Shown here one piece after another: positions 13,836 through 22,591 of a DNA stretch of 32,371 nt. Each line of letters opens with the position of its first letter. The stretch's first letter is position 1. The notes under the pieces were generated by a model. The model saw nothing but the letters and a program-made list of their open reading frames with translations, was not told where the DNA came from and made no database searches. Origin of the DNA: an uncultured Ruminococcus sp. (lineage in GTDB: Bacteria > Bacillota > Clostridia > Oscillospirales > Ruminococcaceae); contig CAKSAK010000011.1 in assembly GCA_934435205.1 (NCBI GenBank), positions 1-32,371 of the forward strand, written 5' to 3'. The position numbers and the translations under genes were made by a program.

Positions 13836-14783
13836 ATGGCTGAAACTGTAGTAAAAATAGACAACCTGGTAAAAAGATACAAGGAGCTTATCGCTCTTGA
13901 CCACTTTGACCTTGAAATAAAAAAAGGCGAAGTATTCGGACTTCTCGGTCCTAATGGTTCGGGCAAGACCACAACGATAAACTGCCTGCTCTCACTGTTG
14001 GCATACGATAAGGGCGATATCGAGATATTCGGTGAAAAAATGTCCCCTGTGAACTATGGGGTAAAAAAGCGTATCGGCGTTATAATGCAGAATGTTGCAG
14101 TGTTTGACGAGCTGACTGTGTATGAGAACATTGACTATTTTTGTGGGCTTTACATCACCGACAAGGCAACACGAAAAAAATATGTTGACGATGCCATAGC
14201 TTTTGTGGGGCTTGAGGACTTCGTGAAGTTCCACCCTAAAAAGCTTTCAGGGGGTCTGCTCAGACGACTTAACATTGCCTGTGGTATCGCACACAAGCCT
14301 GAGCTTATCATACTTGACGAGCCGACAGTTGCTGTTGACCCACAATCAAGAAACAAGATATTGGAGGGCATTTTACAGCTCAACCATGAGGGTGCAACTA
14401 TAATTTACACCTCCCACTACATGGAGGAAGTCGAGCAGATATGCACCCGTATCGCTATAATGGATAAGGGCAGTAAAATAGCCGAGGGTACTACAGAGGA
14501 ACTCAAACGAATGATAAAAAACACCGAAACTATCACCGCCGAGATACTCCAGCTTCCCGAAAACGTCCGTGAACAAATAGAAGCTTTGGAACACGTTTAT
14601 AATGTTTCCTATGCCGACAACAAGCTCGTTGCACGCTGTACAGGAGGACGGCACAATCTTATTGAGATACTGAAAATATTGCAGGAAAATCAGGTGGGCT
14701 TCGGCAGCGTTTATTCTGAGCAGCCTACCCTCAATGACGTTTTCCTTGAAATAACCGGCAAGGCTCTCAGGGATAAGGAGTGA
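13836..14783 (+). CDS. ABC-2 type exporter, ATP-binding subunit
   Basis: The 315-residue ATPase has Walker A GPNGSGKT at 38-45, Q loop near Gln85, signature LSGG at 137-140, Walker B IILDEP at 158-163 and H-loop His194 (YTSHYMEE). The C-terminal 90 residues form the extension seen in DrrA/CcmA-type drug and lipid exporters. It should dimerise and drive the two permeases encoded next. The permease starts four bases after its stop, so the three genes form one operon. The operon lies downstream of the OmpR-type two-component pair, which fits export of an antimicrobial or cell-envelope stressor; the substrate is unknown. Confidence 0.93.
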   Translation: MAETVVKIDNLVKRYKELIALDHFDLEIKKGEVFGLLGPNGSGKTTTINCLLSLLAYDKGDIEIFGEKMSPVNYGVKKRIGVIMQNVAVFDELTVYENIDYFCGLYITDKATRKKYVDDAIAFVGLEDFVKFHPKKLSGGLLRRLNIACGIAHKPELIILDEPTVAVDPQSRNKILEGILQLNHEGATIIYTSHYMEEVEQICTRIAIMDKGSKIAEGTTEELKRMIKNTETITAEILQLPENVREQIEALEHVYNVSYADNKLVARCTGGRHNLIEILKILQENQVGFGSVYSEQPTLNDVFLEITGKALRDKE

Positions 14784-14787
14784 TAGA

Positions 14788-15909
14788 ATGTTCTCACACA
14801 TATTCAAATACGAATTTAAAAACTGTCTGCGTCAAAAAGCCATACTCTTCTGGCTCATAGCCTTTCCTATAATACTGGGTTGCTTTTTTAAGATGGCGTT
14901 TTCAGGAATATACGAAAAAGATGTTGTATTCAATGCGATACCTGTTGCGGTGACAAATATAGAAGAAAACGATATCCTTAAGCAGGTGCTTGAACAGATA
15001 TCAGAGGGTGATGAGGCTCTTTTCAAGGTGACGTATACAGACATTGACAAGGCAGAAAAAATGCTTAAAAGCGAAGATATAAAAGGCATTATAAAGGCTT
15101 CAGACCTCTCCCTTGAGTTTGGCTCAACAGGTATCCAGCAGACCATTGTAAAGACATTCATACAGCAATACAAAACTCAGGAAAAGATAATAACCGACAC
15201 TGCAAAGAACGCTCCGCAAAAGCTTGATAAGGTCATAGCTTCCCTTTCTGAGAAGATAAGCCCAAATGAGGATATACCTCTCCACGGCAATCCTGACATA
15301 ACGATACAGTTTTTCTATAATCTCCTTGCCATGACGGCACTTTTCGGCTCGATGTCAGGTCTGTTCGTGGCACAGAAAAATCAGGGCGACCTGTCTGCAC
15401 TTGGTGCAAGACGTTGCTGTTCTCCAGTGAACAAGCTTACAAGCATAACGGCAACGCTACTCGCTTTTCATGTGGTGGAAATGATATGCATGGTAATATC
15501 AGTATCATTCCTGAGATTTGTGCTTAAAGTGGATTTCGGCAGCAAGCTCCCCCTTGTTTACCTTGCCGCAATAGTCGGCGGAATAACGGGAATATCCATG
15601 GGATTTTTCGTTGGCTCTTTCCGCATAAAAGAAGGAGTAAAAATATCTGTAGTCCTGGCGGTATCAATGACCTGCTGTTTCTTCAGCGGTCTTATGTCAA
15701 ACAACATAAAAGGCACTGTTGCAGAGCATTGCCCGATATTCAATGAAATAAACCCTGCCGCCATTATCTCAGACAGCTTCTATTGTCTTAATCTCTACGA
15801 GGACTACAGGCGGTTCACAGTGAAGATAATTTCAATGGCGATATACACAGTGCTGTTCACCCTTGGTGGATATGTTCTTACAAGGAGGCGTAAATATGCA
15901 AGTCTTTAA
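14788..15909 (+). CDS. ABC-2 type exporter, permease subunit 1
   Basis: The 373-residue membrane protein begins with a cytoplasmic start and a helix at about 18-38. A soluble region of about 130 residues outside the membrane follows, then five more hydrophobic helices from about 175 to the end. This is the standard ABC2_membrane_3 layout. It pairs with the ATPase upstream and, most likely as a heterodimer, with the permease downstream, whose start overlaps its last 14 bases. AAGGAG at 14775-14780 lies just before its ATG. The transported compound cannot be read from sequence. Confidence 0.88.
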   Translation: MFSHIFKYEFKNCLRQKAILFWLIAFPIILGCFFKMAFSGIYEKDVVFNAIPVAVTNIEENDILKQVLEQISEGDEALFKVTYTDIDKAEKMLKSEDIKGIIKASDLSLEFGSTGIQQTIVKTFIQQYKTQEKIITDTAKNAPQKLDKVIASLSEKISPNEDIPLHGNPDITIQFFYNLLAMTALFGSMSGLFVAQKNQGDLSALGARRCCSPVNKLTSITATLLAFHVVEMICMVISVSFLRFVLKVDFGSKLPLVYLAAIVGGITGISMGFFVGSFRIKEGVKISVVLAVSMTCCFFSGLMSNNIKGTVAEHCPIFNEINPAAIISDSFYCLNLYEDYRRFTVKIISMAIYTVLFTLGGYVLTRRRKYASL

Positions 15910-17062
15910 GACCTTTATGAAAATACTCAAAACAAAGCTTACGTCTGCTATATTATATCTCGTCATATTTATGGTCATAGCAGTAATAATGGCGGATACT
16001 GCAAAAGATAACAATGACTATGAGGACTATAAAATGTCCATATCCGTCATTGACCGTGACAACAGTGCTGAAAGCAAGCGTTTGCAGGACTTTATATTCA
16101 GCGGCAACAAAAAGGTGGAGCTTGCAGATGATGAAGACGAGGTCATCGACGCCGTTTATTATCAGCGTGCCAACTATGTTCTGTATATAAACAAGGGCTT
16201 TGGCGACAAGATAAACGCAGGGGATTTTGACGGACTTTTTGAGAATTTCAAAATGCCCTCCAGCTACAGCGGACAGCTTTTTGAAAGCAGGCTTGACGGC
16301 TATCTTTCAAGCGTAAAGGCGTACAAGACGGCGGGTGAAAGCACAGAAAACGCTATGGAGCTTGCCCAAACGGCAGTTTCTCAGCAAGTAAAGGCGGAGC
16401 TTAAAAATTTTAACAACAAGAGCGGAACAGGTATGCCGGCAATATTCGGCTACTATTTTCAGTATCTTGCATACGTTATGCTTTCCATGCTCATTGTTAC
16501 CCTTTGCCCTGTTATACTGACGCTAAACAGAAAAGGCGTTCGAGAACGCACAATGTGTTCAAGCCTGACATCAGCAAACTACAGCAGACAGACGGCTCTT
16601 GGGGCAAGTATTTTGGTGTTTAGCATATGGCTTTTGTTCGTGATAGTCGCAATTATTTGGGGCAAAACGCTCAGCATGAAATTCTGGCTCGCCTGCCTTA
16701 ACAGCTTTGTATATATCATTGCCGCCGCAGGCATAGCAATGATAATAGCGCAGTTTGACCTGAGCGACAACGGCATATCTGCCATATCGAACATAATCGG
16801 TCTTGGCATGAGCTTTCTTTGCGGAGTTTTCGTGCCGCAGGAATTGCTCACAGGAGGCGTTCTTGCAGTGGGAAGATTGTTCCCTGCATACTGGTACACC
16901 AAAGCCAACAATATGCTTTTCGGCATGAGCGGTGGAGTATTCAGCACAAAGGAATATCTCATCTGCATTGGTATAGAAGCCCTGTTCGCAGTGGCATTCT
17001 TTGCTGTGGCTGCTCTGCTTGTTAAGCAAAAGCGTGAGGGCGACGTTAATTCTCTTGCATAA
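15896..17062 (+). CDS. ABC-2 type exporter, permease subunit 2
   Basis: The 388-residue permease has the same topology as its partner: one N-terminal helix, a soluble segment of about 150 residues and a C-terminal membrane block with about five helices. I chose the start at 15896 (MQVFKTFM) because AAGGAGG (15881-15887) lies at ideal spacing; the frame is open further upstream to 15863 but without a ribosome binding site. The gene overlaps the preceding permease by 14 bases, which suggests coupled translation in equal amounts. The promoter of the next gene begins two bases after the stop, and no terminator is visible between them. Confidence 0.88.
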   Translation: MQVFKTFMKILKTKLTSAILYLVIFMVIAVIMADTAKDNNDYEDYKMSISVIDRDNSAESKRLQDFIFSGNKKVELADDEDEVIDAVYYQRANYVLYINKGFGDKINAGDFDGLFENFKMPSSYSGQLFESRLDGYLSSVKAYKTAGESTENAMELAQTAVSQQVKAELKNFNNKSGTGMPAIFGYYFQYLAYVMLSMLIVTLCPVILTLNRKGVRERTMCSSLTSANYSRQTALGASILVFSIWLLFVIVAIIWGKTLSMKFWLACLNSFVYIIAAAGIAMIIAQFDLSDNGISAISNIIGLGMSFLCGVFVPQELLTGGVLAVGRLFPAYWYTKANNMLFGMSGGVFSTKEYLICIGIEALFAVAFFAVAALLVKQKREGDVNSLA

Positions 17063-17063
17063 G

Positions 17064-17092
17064 TTGACAATCATATGGCTGTGTGTTATACT
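17064..17092 (+). promoter_or_regulatory. Promoter of the CE2-type esterase
   Basis: TTGACA (17064-17069), a 17-base spacer and TATACT (17087-17092) start immediately after the exporter operon stop codon. The leader contains a TGACGC/GCGTCA hairpin (17106-17128) of unknown role. Confidence 0.82.
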
Positions 17093-17164
17093 CTTATTAC
17101 AGAGTTGACGCACAGCCTTTTTGCGTCAGCTAAAGAAGATCATAGGAGAAAAAGAGGAAAAAGT

Positions 17165-18220
17165 ATGGATAGATTACAGCTTGACAAAAATGCAAAGCTC
17201 ACAGGCAGAGTATATTTCAAAGACGAGGTAATGTGGCTCGGTCTTTCAGGAAGCGGTGCGTCATTCACATTTAACGGCACAAAGCTTGTTTTGAAGCTCA
17301 AAGGCGACAATATCGCAGTGGGCGACAACACTATCGACTATGCAAGGATAGCCGTTTATGTTGACGGCAAGAGAGTAGTTGACGAGATGATAAACTACGC
17401 TGAAAAAGAGATCACCATAATAGACCGCACAGAAAGTGCAAAGTCGGTGGTGGAGATAATAAAGCTTTCAGAATCTCCAATGTCAGCAGTTGGCGTTGAG
17501 GCTTTCGCCGAGGGCAGTGCTGAGGCTTTGCCTGAAAATCCGCTTAAAATAGAATTTATCGGAGACTCTATAACCTGCGGCTACGGTGTTGATGATGAGG
17601 ACGAAAACCACCAGTTCACCACCGCCACAGAGGACGTTACAAAAGCCTACGCCTACAAGACCGCCAAGGCACTTGACGCTGAATACAGTATGTTTTCAGC
17701 CAGCGGATACGGCATAGTATCAGGCTACACAGAAGGTGACGAGCCTATCAGCGAACAGACTATACCGCAGTTTTATTGCAGCTACGGCTTTTCAAGGGGC
17801 AATTTTGCAGGAACTGCTCCGCAGGATATCCCTTGGGATTTCAGCAAATATGTTCCGCAGATGATCGTTATAAATCTTGGCACAAACGACGACAGCTACT
17901 GCCGTGACTATAAGGACAGGCAGGCTGTTTTCTCAAAGCTTTATGCTGATTTTCTTGCGGTCGTTCGTGAGAAAAATCCACAGGCTTATATTCTCTGCAC
18001 TGTTGGAATAATGGGTGAGAGGATATTCCCTGCTGTTGAGGAGGGAATAAAGATATATCTTAAAAGCCACGCTGACAGCAAGATAAGCTCAATGATGTTC
18101 CATGAGCAGGACGGCGCAAATGACGGCTTTGCGGCAAACTGGCACCCTACTGAAAAGACCCACACAAAGGCAGCGGCAGTGCTTACGGAAAAACTCAGAG
18201 AGATAATAAAAAGCATATAA
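17165..18220 (+). CDS. SGNH/GDSL esterase, carbohydrate esterase family 2 type
   Basis: The 351-residue protein has an N-terminal beta-sandwich (about 1-120) followed by an SGNH hydrolase domain, the arrangement of CE2 acetyl-xylan/glucomannan esterases. The nucleophile is Ser135 in FIGDSITCGYG, block III is LGTND at 238-242, and the catalytic histidine is His327 in NWHPTEKTH. CE2 enzymes often lack the usual aspartate partner. The family removes acetyl groups from plant polysaccharides or oligosaccharides. No signal peptide is present, so this copy should act inside the cell on imported acetylated oligosaccharides. The start at 17165 was chosen over an upstream in-frame ATG at 17075, which would lie inside the promoter region. 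It ends at a strong hairpin terminator. Confidence 0.85.
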   Translation: MDRLQLDKNAKLTGRVYFKDEVMWLGLSGSGASFTFNGTKLVLKLKGDNIAVGDNTIDYARIAVYVDGKRVVDEMINYAEKEITIIDRTESAKSVVEIIKLSESPMSAVGVEAFAEGSAEALPENPLKIEFIGDSITCGYGVDDEDENHQFTTATEDVTKAYAYKTAKALDAEYSMFSASGYGIVSGYTEGDEPISEQTIPQFYCSYGFSRGNFAGTAPQDIPWDFSKYVPQMIVINLGTNDDSYCRDYKDRQAVFSKLYADFLAVVREKNPQAYILCTVGIMGERIFPAVEEGIKIYLKSHADSKISSMMFHEQDGANDGFAANWHPTEKTHTKAAAVLTEKLREIIKSI

Positions 18221-18254
18221 CAAAAGCGGCAGTCGGTAACGGCTGCCGCTTTTG
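18221..18254. terminator. Strong terminator after the esterase, possibly bidirectional
   Basis: CAAAAGCGGCAG pairs perfectly with CTGCCGCTTTTG (12 pairs, 10-base loop). The T-rich 3' arm serves the plus strand. The minus strand ends in CTTTTGTTAT and may stop the purine permease transcript. Confidence 0.88.
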
Positions 18255-18340
18255 TGTTATTTTACGCCAATTCTCATTCTGTAGCAGAATGAACAGGAAA
18301 GCATGGCTAGTTTCAGAACTGTCCTTTGAAAGCTTTTTCC

Positions 18341-19705
18341 TTATAAGAACACATATTTCAGCACGAAAAGCACTGCAAGCACATACATAAGCGGTGTGAT
18401 ATCCTTGCGCTTTCCGCAAACAAGATTTATAACAACGTATGAGATTATTCCAAGAGAGATGCCCTCTGAAATGCTGTAGAAAAGCGGCATTGAAAGAATA
18501 CAAAGATATGCTGGTATCGCCTTTGTATAATTGCCGTCATCAAACTTGATATCAGTGATAGAGCTGAACATCAAAAAGCCTACGACTATAAGTGCCGGAG
18601 CTGTTGCAAAGGACGGAATAGCCGTGAAGATAGGTGCAAAGAACATTGACAGTGCAAAAAGCACTGCGGCTGTGATAGAGGTAAGACCTGTTCTTCCTCC
18701 TGCGGCAACGCCTGCTGAGGACTCAACGAATGTTGTTGTGGTGGAAGTACCAAGAACTGCGCCTGCCGTTGTAGCAACTGCATCAGCAAGAAGTGCAGGC
18801 TTTATCTGCGGAAGTCTGCCCTTTTCATCAAGCATATCTGCCTTTGAACATACGCCGATAAGAGTGCCTAAAGTGTCGAAAAGGTCAACGAACAGGAAGG
18901 AGAACACTACAACGATAAAGTTGAAAATACCAACGCTGTGCATATCCACCTTAAAGCACTGACCGAATGTTTCGCCAAGCTTTGAAAAATCCGTAAGCGA
19001 CATTGTAGGGAAAAGCGAGTTGTAGCCGCTTTCAGCGTCAGGAACATACAGCCCCACAAGCTGACATATCATGCCTATTACCCATGTTGCCACTATACCC
19101 ATAAGAATAGAGCCACGGACTTTTTTGATATATAGGATAATAGTGATGAAAAGTCCCACGATAGTGAGAAGCGCACATATGCCCGAAGTTGTGAAATTCT
19201 TGCGGAAGCCTGTTATGGTAACAAGAGTGGCTGAACTGTCAACGCAAAGTCCTGCATTTTGAAGTCCGATAAAGGCAATGTAAAGACCGATACCAACAGA
19301 CACCGCTTTTTTCAGCACCATAGGTATTGCATTAAAAATGGCTTCTCTGACGTTTGTAAGAGAAAGCATGATAAAGACGATACCCTCGACGAAAACCGCC
19401 AGCAGTGCCACCTGCCATGGATAGCCGTAGCCTGCCACAACAGTGTAAGCCATGTAAGCATTAAGTCCCATGCCTGCGGAAAGCACAAACGGCAGATTTG
19501 CCATAAGTCCCATGCACACTGTTCCAATAACAGATGCGATACAGGTGGCAAGAAGCACGGCTGTAGGATCCATGCCAGTACTGCCGAGAATGCTCGGGTT
19601 TATGGCAAGGATATATGCCATGGTCATGAAAGTTGTCACGCCCGCCATTATCTCAGTTTTCACGTCGGTGTGATTTTCTTTCAGCTTGAATAATTTTTCC
19701 GTCAT
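18341..19705 (-). CDS. NCS2-family purine permease (AzgA/PbuG type)
   Basis: The 454-residue multi-spanning membrane protein belongs to the AzgA-like branch of NCS2 transporters, which take up adenine, guanine or hypoxanthine with protons. It opens with LFKLKENHTDVKTEIMAGVTT and has MAYILAINPSIL near 29-41, a glycine-rich SAGMGLNAY motif near 76-84 and VDLFDTLGTLIGV near 272-284, all characteristic. Homologues begin at the same methionine, so the start at 19705 is firm. Yet the only Shine-Dalgarno (AGGAGG, 19735-19740) is about 29 bases upstream, with a hairpin and a six-codon frame between. No purine riboswitch was found in the short leader. The substrate cannot be narrowed further from sequence. 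Confidence 0.92.
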   Translation of the reverse strand: MTEKLFKLKENHTDVKTEIMAGVTTFMTMAYILAINPSILGSTGMDPTAVLLATCIASVIGTVCMGLMANLPFVLSAGMGLNAYMAYTVVAGYGYPWQVALLAVFVEGIVFIMLSLTNVREAIFNAIPMVLKKAVSVGIGLYIAFIGLQNAGLCVDSSATLVTITGFRKNFTTSGICALLTIVGLFITIILYIKKVRGSILMGIVATWVIGMICQLVGLYVPDAESGYNSLFPTMSLTDFSKLGETFGQCFKVDMHSVGIFNFIVVVFSFLFVDLFDTLGTLIGVCSKADMLDEKGRLPQIKPALLADAVATTAGAVLGTSTTTTFVESSAGVAAGGRTGLTSITAAVLFALSMFFAPIFTAIPSFATAPALIVVGFLMFSSITDIKFDDGNYTKAIPAYLCILSMPLFYSISEGISLGIISYVVINLVCGKRKDITPLMYVLAVLFVLKYVFL

Positions 19706-19740
19706 ATTTTATTATGCCTGCGTTGCAGACATTTCCTCCT
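19706..19740 (-). promoter_or_regulatory. Unusual start region of the purine permease: distant SD, hairpin, mini-frame
   Basis: AGGAGG ends only two bases before an ATG (19730-19732) that opens a six-codon frame, MSATQA, ending TAA TAA. The permease ATG follows after one further codon in the same frame. GTCTGC-AAC-GCAGGC can fold as a hairpin that shortens the path from SD to the true start. Either coupled re-initiation or a structured spacer could explain translation. Confidence 0.5.
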
Positions 19741-19762
19741 TTCAATATGGGGATACTATCTT

Positions 19763-19790
19763 ATTATACCGATTTTACAGCATTTTTCAA
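19763..19790 (-). promoter_or_regulatory. Purine permease promoter
   Basis: On the minus strand there is TTGAAA (19785-19790), a 16-base spacer and TATAAT (19763-19768). It gives a leader of roughly 50 bases, too short for a purine riboswitch. Confidence 0.75.
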
Positions 19791-19822
19791 GCCTGATTTA
19801 TTAATTGAGTAAATATTATCAT

Positions 19823-21394
19823 TTAAGAGGGGCTGTTACTAGCGTCAGACTTAATTTTCCATTGACTGTTGAGCCAATAAATGCGGTTTTCTATCCAATT
19901 GAAAAGATCCTCCGCAGAGTCAGGACCCCACTCTTCGCCTTTTCTAAGGTCGGCGTCATACTCTTTGAGATATTCACGCTCTGTTTTTATACAGCCCTGC
20001 AAAAGCTTATCTTGGCTCATCTCCGTCCACTTTTCCTTGACAGTATCCATAAACCAATCCTGCTTGCAAAGAACGATAAACCATGGGTTCGAGCGATCGC
20101 CGTTTTTAGCCACAAAGTTCTTGTCTGTGAAAGCACCAGCGTAATATTTCTCAGTGCTGTCATTATATGCCCAGTTAAAATCCCAAGGTGAGGTGAATTT
20201 CAGCTTAGGACATTTACTGTCCTTTGAAAGATCAACGCACATATAGAAGCTTCCCTCACCACAGTCATAGTCATGTACGATCTCATAAAGAATATACATA
20301 TCTCTCACTGAGTCTATATCCATAACATTAGAAACGGCTTCCTCTGCGGTGGTAACATCAGAGTCAACAAGGTCATAATTTTCATCAAATTTGTAATACT
20401 TGCCGTTCTCGCAGGCTTCATAAACTATCTTAAACAGATTTTTGAGATACTTGTCAATAAAGTCTATCTGGTTTTGCGAATAGAGGTCATTCTTGATAGA
20501 ATATTCCGCAGGAACGAACTGCCTTGTTTCGCCGTTTATATCAGTGACAATGGCATTTTCATAGTCCATGCTTATATAATGGTTATCCTCATCGCTTGTT
20601 GCATAGTTGTCAAGCTCAAGATAATAGCCTATATCAGTGTCGGTGTAGCCCTCCTCTGGCTCGGAGATATCCACCCTGTTTGGATTTATCTGACACTGTT
20701 CGCAAAGCTCATAAACGCCTTGAAACTCCTCGTTCACATAAAGGTGGACGATCTGACCGTCTGAGCAGAAATTGCTGTCACCCATGATAGTTCTGCCAAA
20801 ACGGAATGCAATATCGTTTCTTATTAGATCCCAATCTGATTTCAACAGCACCCAGCTTTTGCACTCTGCGCCGTTATTAAGCCCAAGCATATTTGTCTTT
20901 TTATCAAATTTTATCCTATAAGGCACTTTGTTTGCAAGGATCTGACTAACATCGCCGTAATATGCGCTTGAATTACCTCTTACCTTTATGCCTGCTGAGG
21001 CTTCGTTTATCTCCAATTTTTCATCACAATTGAAAACGTCCACCACGCAGGAAGTATACTTCTCCCTTGAAGCTATCATATCGTCAGGGGCAGTCGTGAC
21101 GCTTATAACAGGTATCTTGCTTTCTGATCGTATCTTTTTCTTAAAACTTTCTTTTTCAGCCTTGTCAGCACTCAGGCTTTCATAAGTAGCAGGTTCAGGG
21201 TTTATGACCTGCTTTGTGGTGGCAGGAAGAGTTACAACAGGCTCAGCCGTTGTTGTCACGGCCTGAGAGTCGGCAGAACTACTCTCTGCTTTTGAGCTTT
21301 CCCCTGTTTCTTTAGCACAGCTTGTAAACATTGCTCCCGTCATGACTACTGCGCATACAGCGGCGATAATTCTTCTATTCATATTGTTTCTCAT
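19823..21394 (-). CDS. CotH-family lipoprotein (secreted kinase-like protein)
   Basis: The 523-residue protein has a lipoprotein signal: positive N-terminus, hydrophobic stretch and predicted lipobox cysteine Cys26 (TSCAKE). A Ser/Thr-rich linker to about residue 75 follows, then the CotH domain. Landmarks are VRGNSS, the KVPYRIKFDKK strand, SDWDLIRNDIAFRFGR, YVNEEFQGVYELCEQ, DIGYYLELD and SPWDFNWAYND. CotH is an atypical protein-kinase fold known from spore coat phosphorylation, and CotH-like secreted proteins are common in fibre-degrading ruminococci, where their role is unclear. I place the start at 21394 because GGAAAGG lies eight bases upstream; longer in-frame starts lack a ribosome binding site and would spoil the signal peptide. 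No terminator follows, so transcripts may run into the purine permease. Confidence 0.87.
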   Translation of the reverse strand: MRNNMNRRIIAAVCAVVMTGAMFTSCAKETGESSKAESSSADSQAVTTTAEPVVTLPATTKQVINPEPATYESLSADKAEKESFKKKIRSESKIPVISVTTAPDDMIASREKYTSCVVDVFNCDEKLEINEASAGIKVRGNSSAYYGDVSQILANKVPYRIKFDKKTNMLGLNNGAECKSWVLLKSDWDLIRNDIAFRFGRTIMGDSNFCSDGQIVHLYVNEEFQGVYELCEQCQINPNRVDISEPEEGYTDTDIGYYLELDNYATSDEDNHYISMDYENAIVTDINGETRQFVPAEYSIKNDLYSQNQIDFIDKYLKNLFKIVYEACENGKYYKFDENYDLVDSDVTTAEEAVSNVMDIDSVRDMYILYEIVHDYDCGEGSFYMCVDLSKDSKCPKLKFTSPWDFNWAYNDSTEKYYAGAFTDKNFVAKNGDRSNPWFIVLCKQDWFMDTVKEKWTEMSQDKLLQGCIKTEREYLKEYDADLRKGEEWGPDSAEDLFNWIENRIYWLNSQWKIKSDASNSPS

Positions 21395-21454
21395 ATTATT
21401 GCCTTTCCATTCATTGTGCATTACACACATATTTTTTATCATATAACTTATTCA

Positions 21455-21483
21455 ATTATAGCACATTGACATAAATAATACAA
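21455..21483 (-). promoter_or_regulatory. CotH promoter, overlapping the divergent reductase promoter
   Basis: On the minus strand the -10 is TATAAT (21455-21460), the spacer 17 bases and the -35 TTGTAT (21478-21483). The plus-strand -35 box (21466-21471) lies within its spacer, so polymerase can occupy only one of the two at a time. Confidence 0.6.
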
Positions 21484-21494
21484 TATGCTATAAT
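21466..21494 (+). promoter_or_regulatory. Aldo-keto reductase promoter (perfect consensus)
   Basis: TTGACA (21466-21471), a 17-base spacer and TATAAT (21489-21494) match consensus exactly. It is back to back with the CotH promoter. Confidence 0.85.
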
Positions 21495-21552
21495 CATAAA
21501 AGTAAGTGGGATAATTTATGCACTAATACGATTATATAGGAGGATTTTTGAA

Positions 21553-22548
21553 ATGTTTATACCTGATGATAAAAGATATGACAAAATGATATACAACCGC
21601 TGTGGAAAAAGCGGGCTTAAGCTTTCTGCGTTGTCTTTGGGTTTTTGGCAGAATTTCAGCCTGAAAAACAATTTTGAGAACATGGAAAGAATGGTACACA
21701 CTGCGTTCAACAGCGGTATCACACATTTTGACCTTGCAAACAACTATGGCAATCCCTACAACGGCTCGGCAGAGGAAAACTTCGGCAGGATACTCGACCG
21801 TGGCATGAGAGAGTTCCGTGACGAGATGTGCATTTCAACCAAGGCAGGCTATGAGATGTGGGCAGGTCCATACGGTGACAAAAACGGCTCGAGGAAATAT
21901 CTCACCGCAAGCCTTGACCAATCTCTAAAAAGAATGGGACTTGAATATGTTGACATTTTCTATCACCATGTAAGAGATCCCGAAACGCCTCTTGAAGAGA
22001 CTGCCCTTGCACTTGACAATGCAGTAAGACAGGGCAAGGCGCTTTATGTTGGCATATCAAATTACAACAGAGCCGACACAGCCGAAATGCTGAAAATTTT
22101 CCGTGAGCTCAGAACTCCTTTTATTATCAATCAGCCCTCATATTCCATACTTAATCGCTGGATAGAGGACGATAAACTTGATAGCCTTGCACTTTCTGAG
22201 GGCTTTGGCATTGCAGTGTTCTCACCGCTGTATCAGGGCTTTCTCACAAGCAAATATCTAAAAGGCATACCGGCAGATTCAAGGGTAGGCAGAGGTGAAA
22301 CTTGGCTTGGAGATCAGCTTGATGACAAAATGATAGAAAAGCTAGGCAAGCTTAATGATATCGCCGCTTCAAGGGGTCAAACACTTTCTCAAATGGCGCT
22401 TTCGTGGGTGCTTCACAACAAGGCTGTTACCACTGTGCTTATCGGCGCAAGCCGTCCTGAGCAGATAACGGAAAACATAGGCTGTCTTGACCGACTTGAC
22501 TTCACAGAAGCCGAGCTTGCGGAGATAGACAGGCTTGCGAAGATGTAA
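21553..22548 (+). CDS. Aldo-keto reductase, YghZ/AKR14-like
   Basis: The 331-residue TIM-barrel oxidoreductase has catalytic Asp60 and Tyr65 (HFDLANNYG), Lys97 (STKAGY) and a histidine at 138-139 (YHHV). The family signature continues with VGISNYN and QPSYSILNRWIE. The insertion GYEMWAGPYGDKNGSRKYL after the lysine and the GNPYNGSAEENFG stretch are typical of YghZ-type enzymes. Those reduce L-glyceraldehyde 3-phosphate and methylglyoxal with NADPH, a detoxifying role in the cytoplasm. AGGAGG lies 12 bases before the ATG. The gene stands alone between a consensus promoter and a terminator. The precise substrate is inferred from family resemblance only. Confidence 0.9.
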   Translation: MFIPDDKRYDKMIYNRCGKSGLKLSALSLGFWQNFSLKNNFENMERMVHTAFNSGITHFDLANNYGNPYNGSAEENFGRILDRGMREFRDEMCISTKAGYEMWAGPYGDKNGSRKYLTASLDQSLKRMGLEYVDIFYHHVRDPETPLEETALALDNAVRQGKALYVGISNYNRADTAEMLKIFRELRTPFIINQPSYSILNRWIEDDKLDSLALSEGFGIAVFSPLYQGFLTSKYLKGIPADSRVGRGETWLGDQLDDKMIEKLGKLNDIAASRGQTLSQMALSWVLHNKAVTTVLIGASRPEQITENIGCLDRLDFTEAELAEIDRLAKM

Positions 22549-22559
22549 ATAAAGAAAAA

Positions 22560-22591
22560 GCTGTCAGAGTCACCGCCCTGACAGCAATTTT
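22560..22591. terminator. Terminator between converging reductase and dehydrogenase genes
   Basis: GCTGTCAG pairs with CTGACAGC around a 10-base loop, followed on the plus strand by AATTTTTTAT. On the minus strand the hairpin is followed by TTTTTCTTTATTTA, so it can serve both genes. Confidence 0.88.

Noticed and set aside
16571..17113. Long minus-strand frames of 163-180 codons
   Set aside because: They are opposite-strand shadows of the ABC-2 permease gene, with no ribosome binding sites or recognisable motifs.
19706..19762. Purine riboswitch upstream of the purine permease
   Set aside because: The leader from the promoter is about 50 bases and lacks the three-way junction and paired loops of the purine aptamer.
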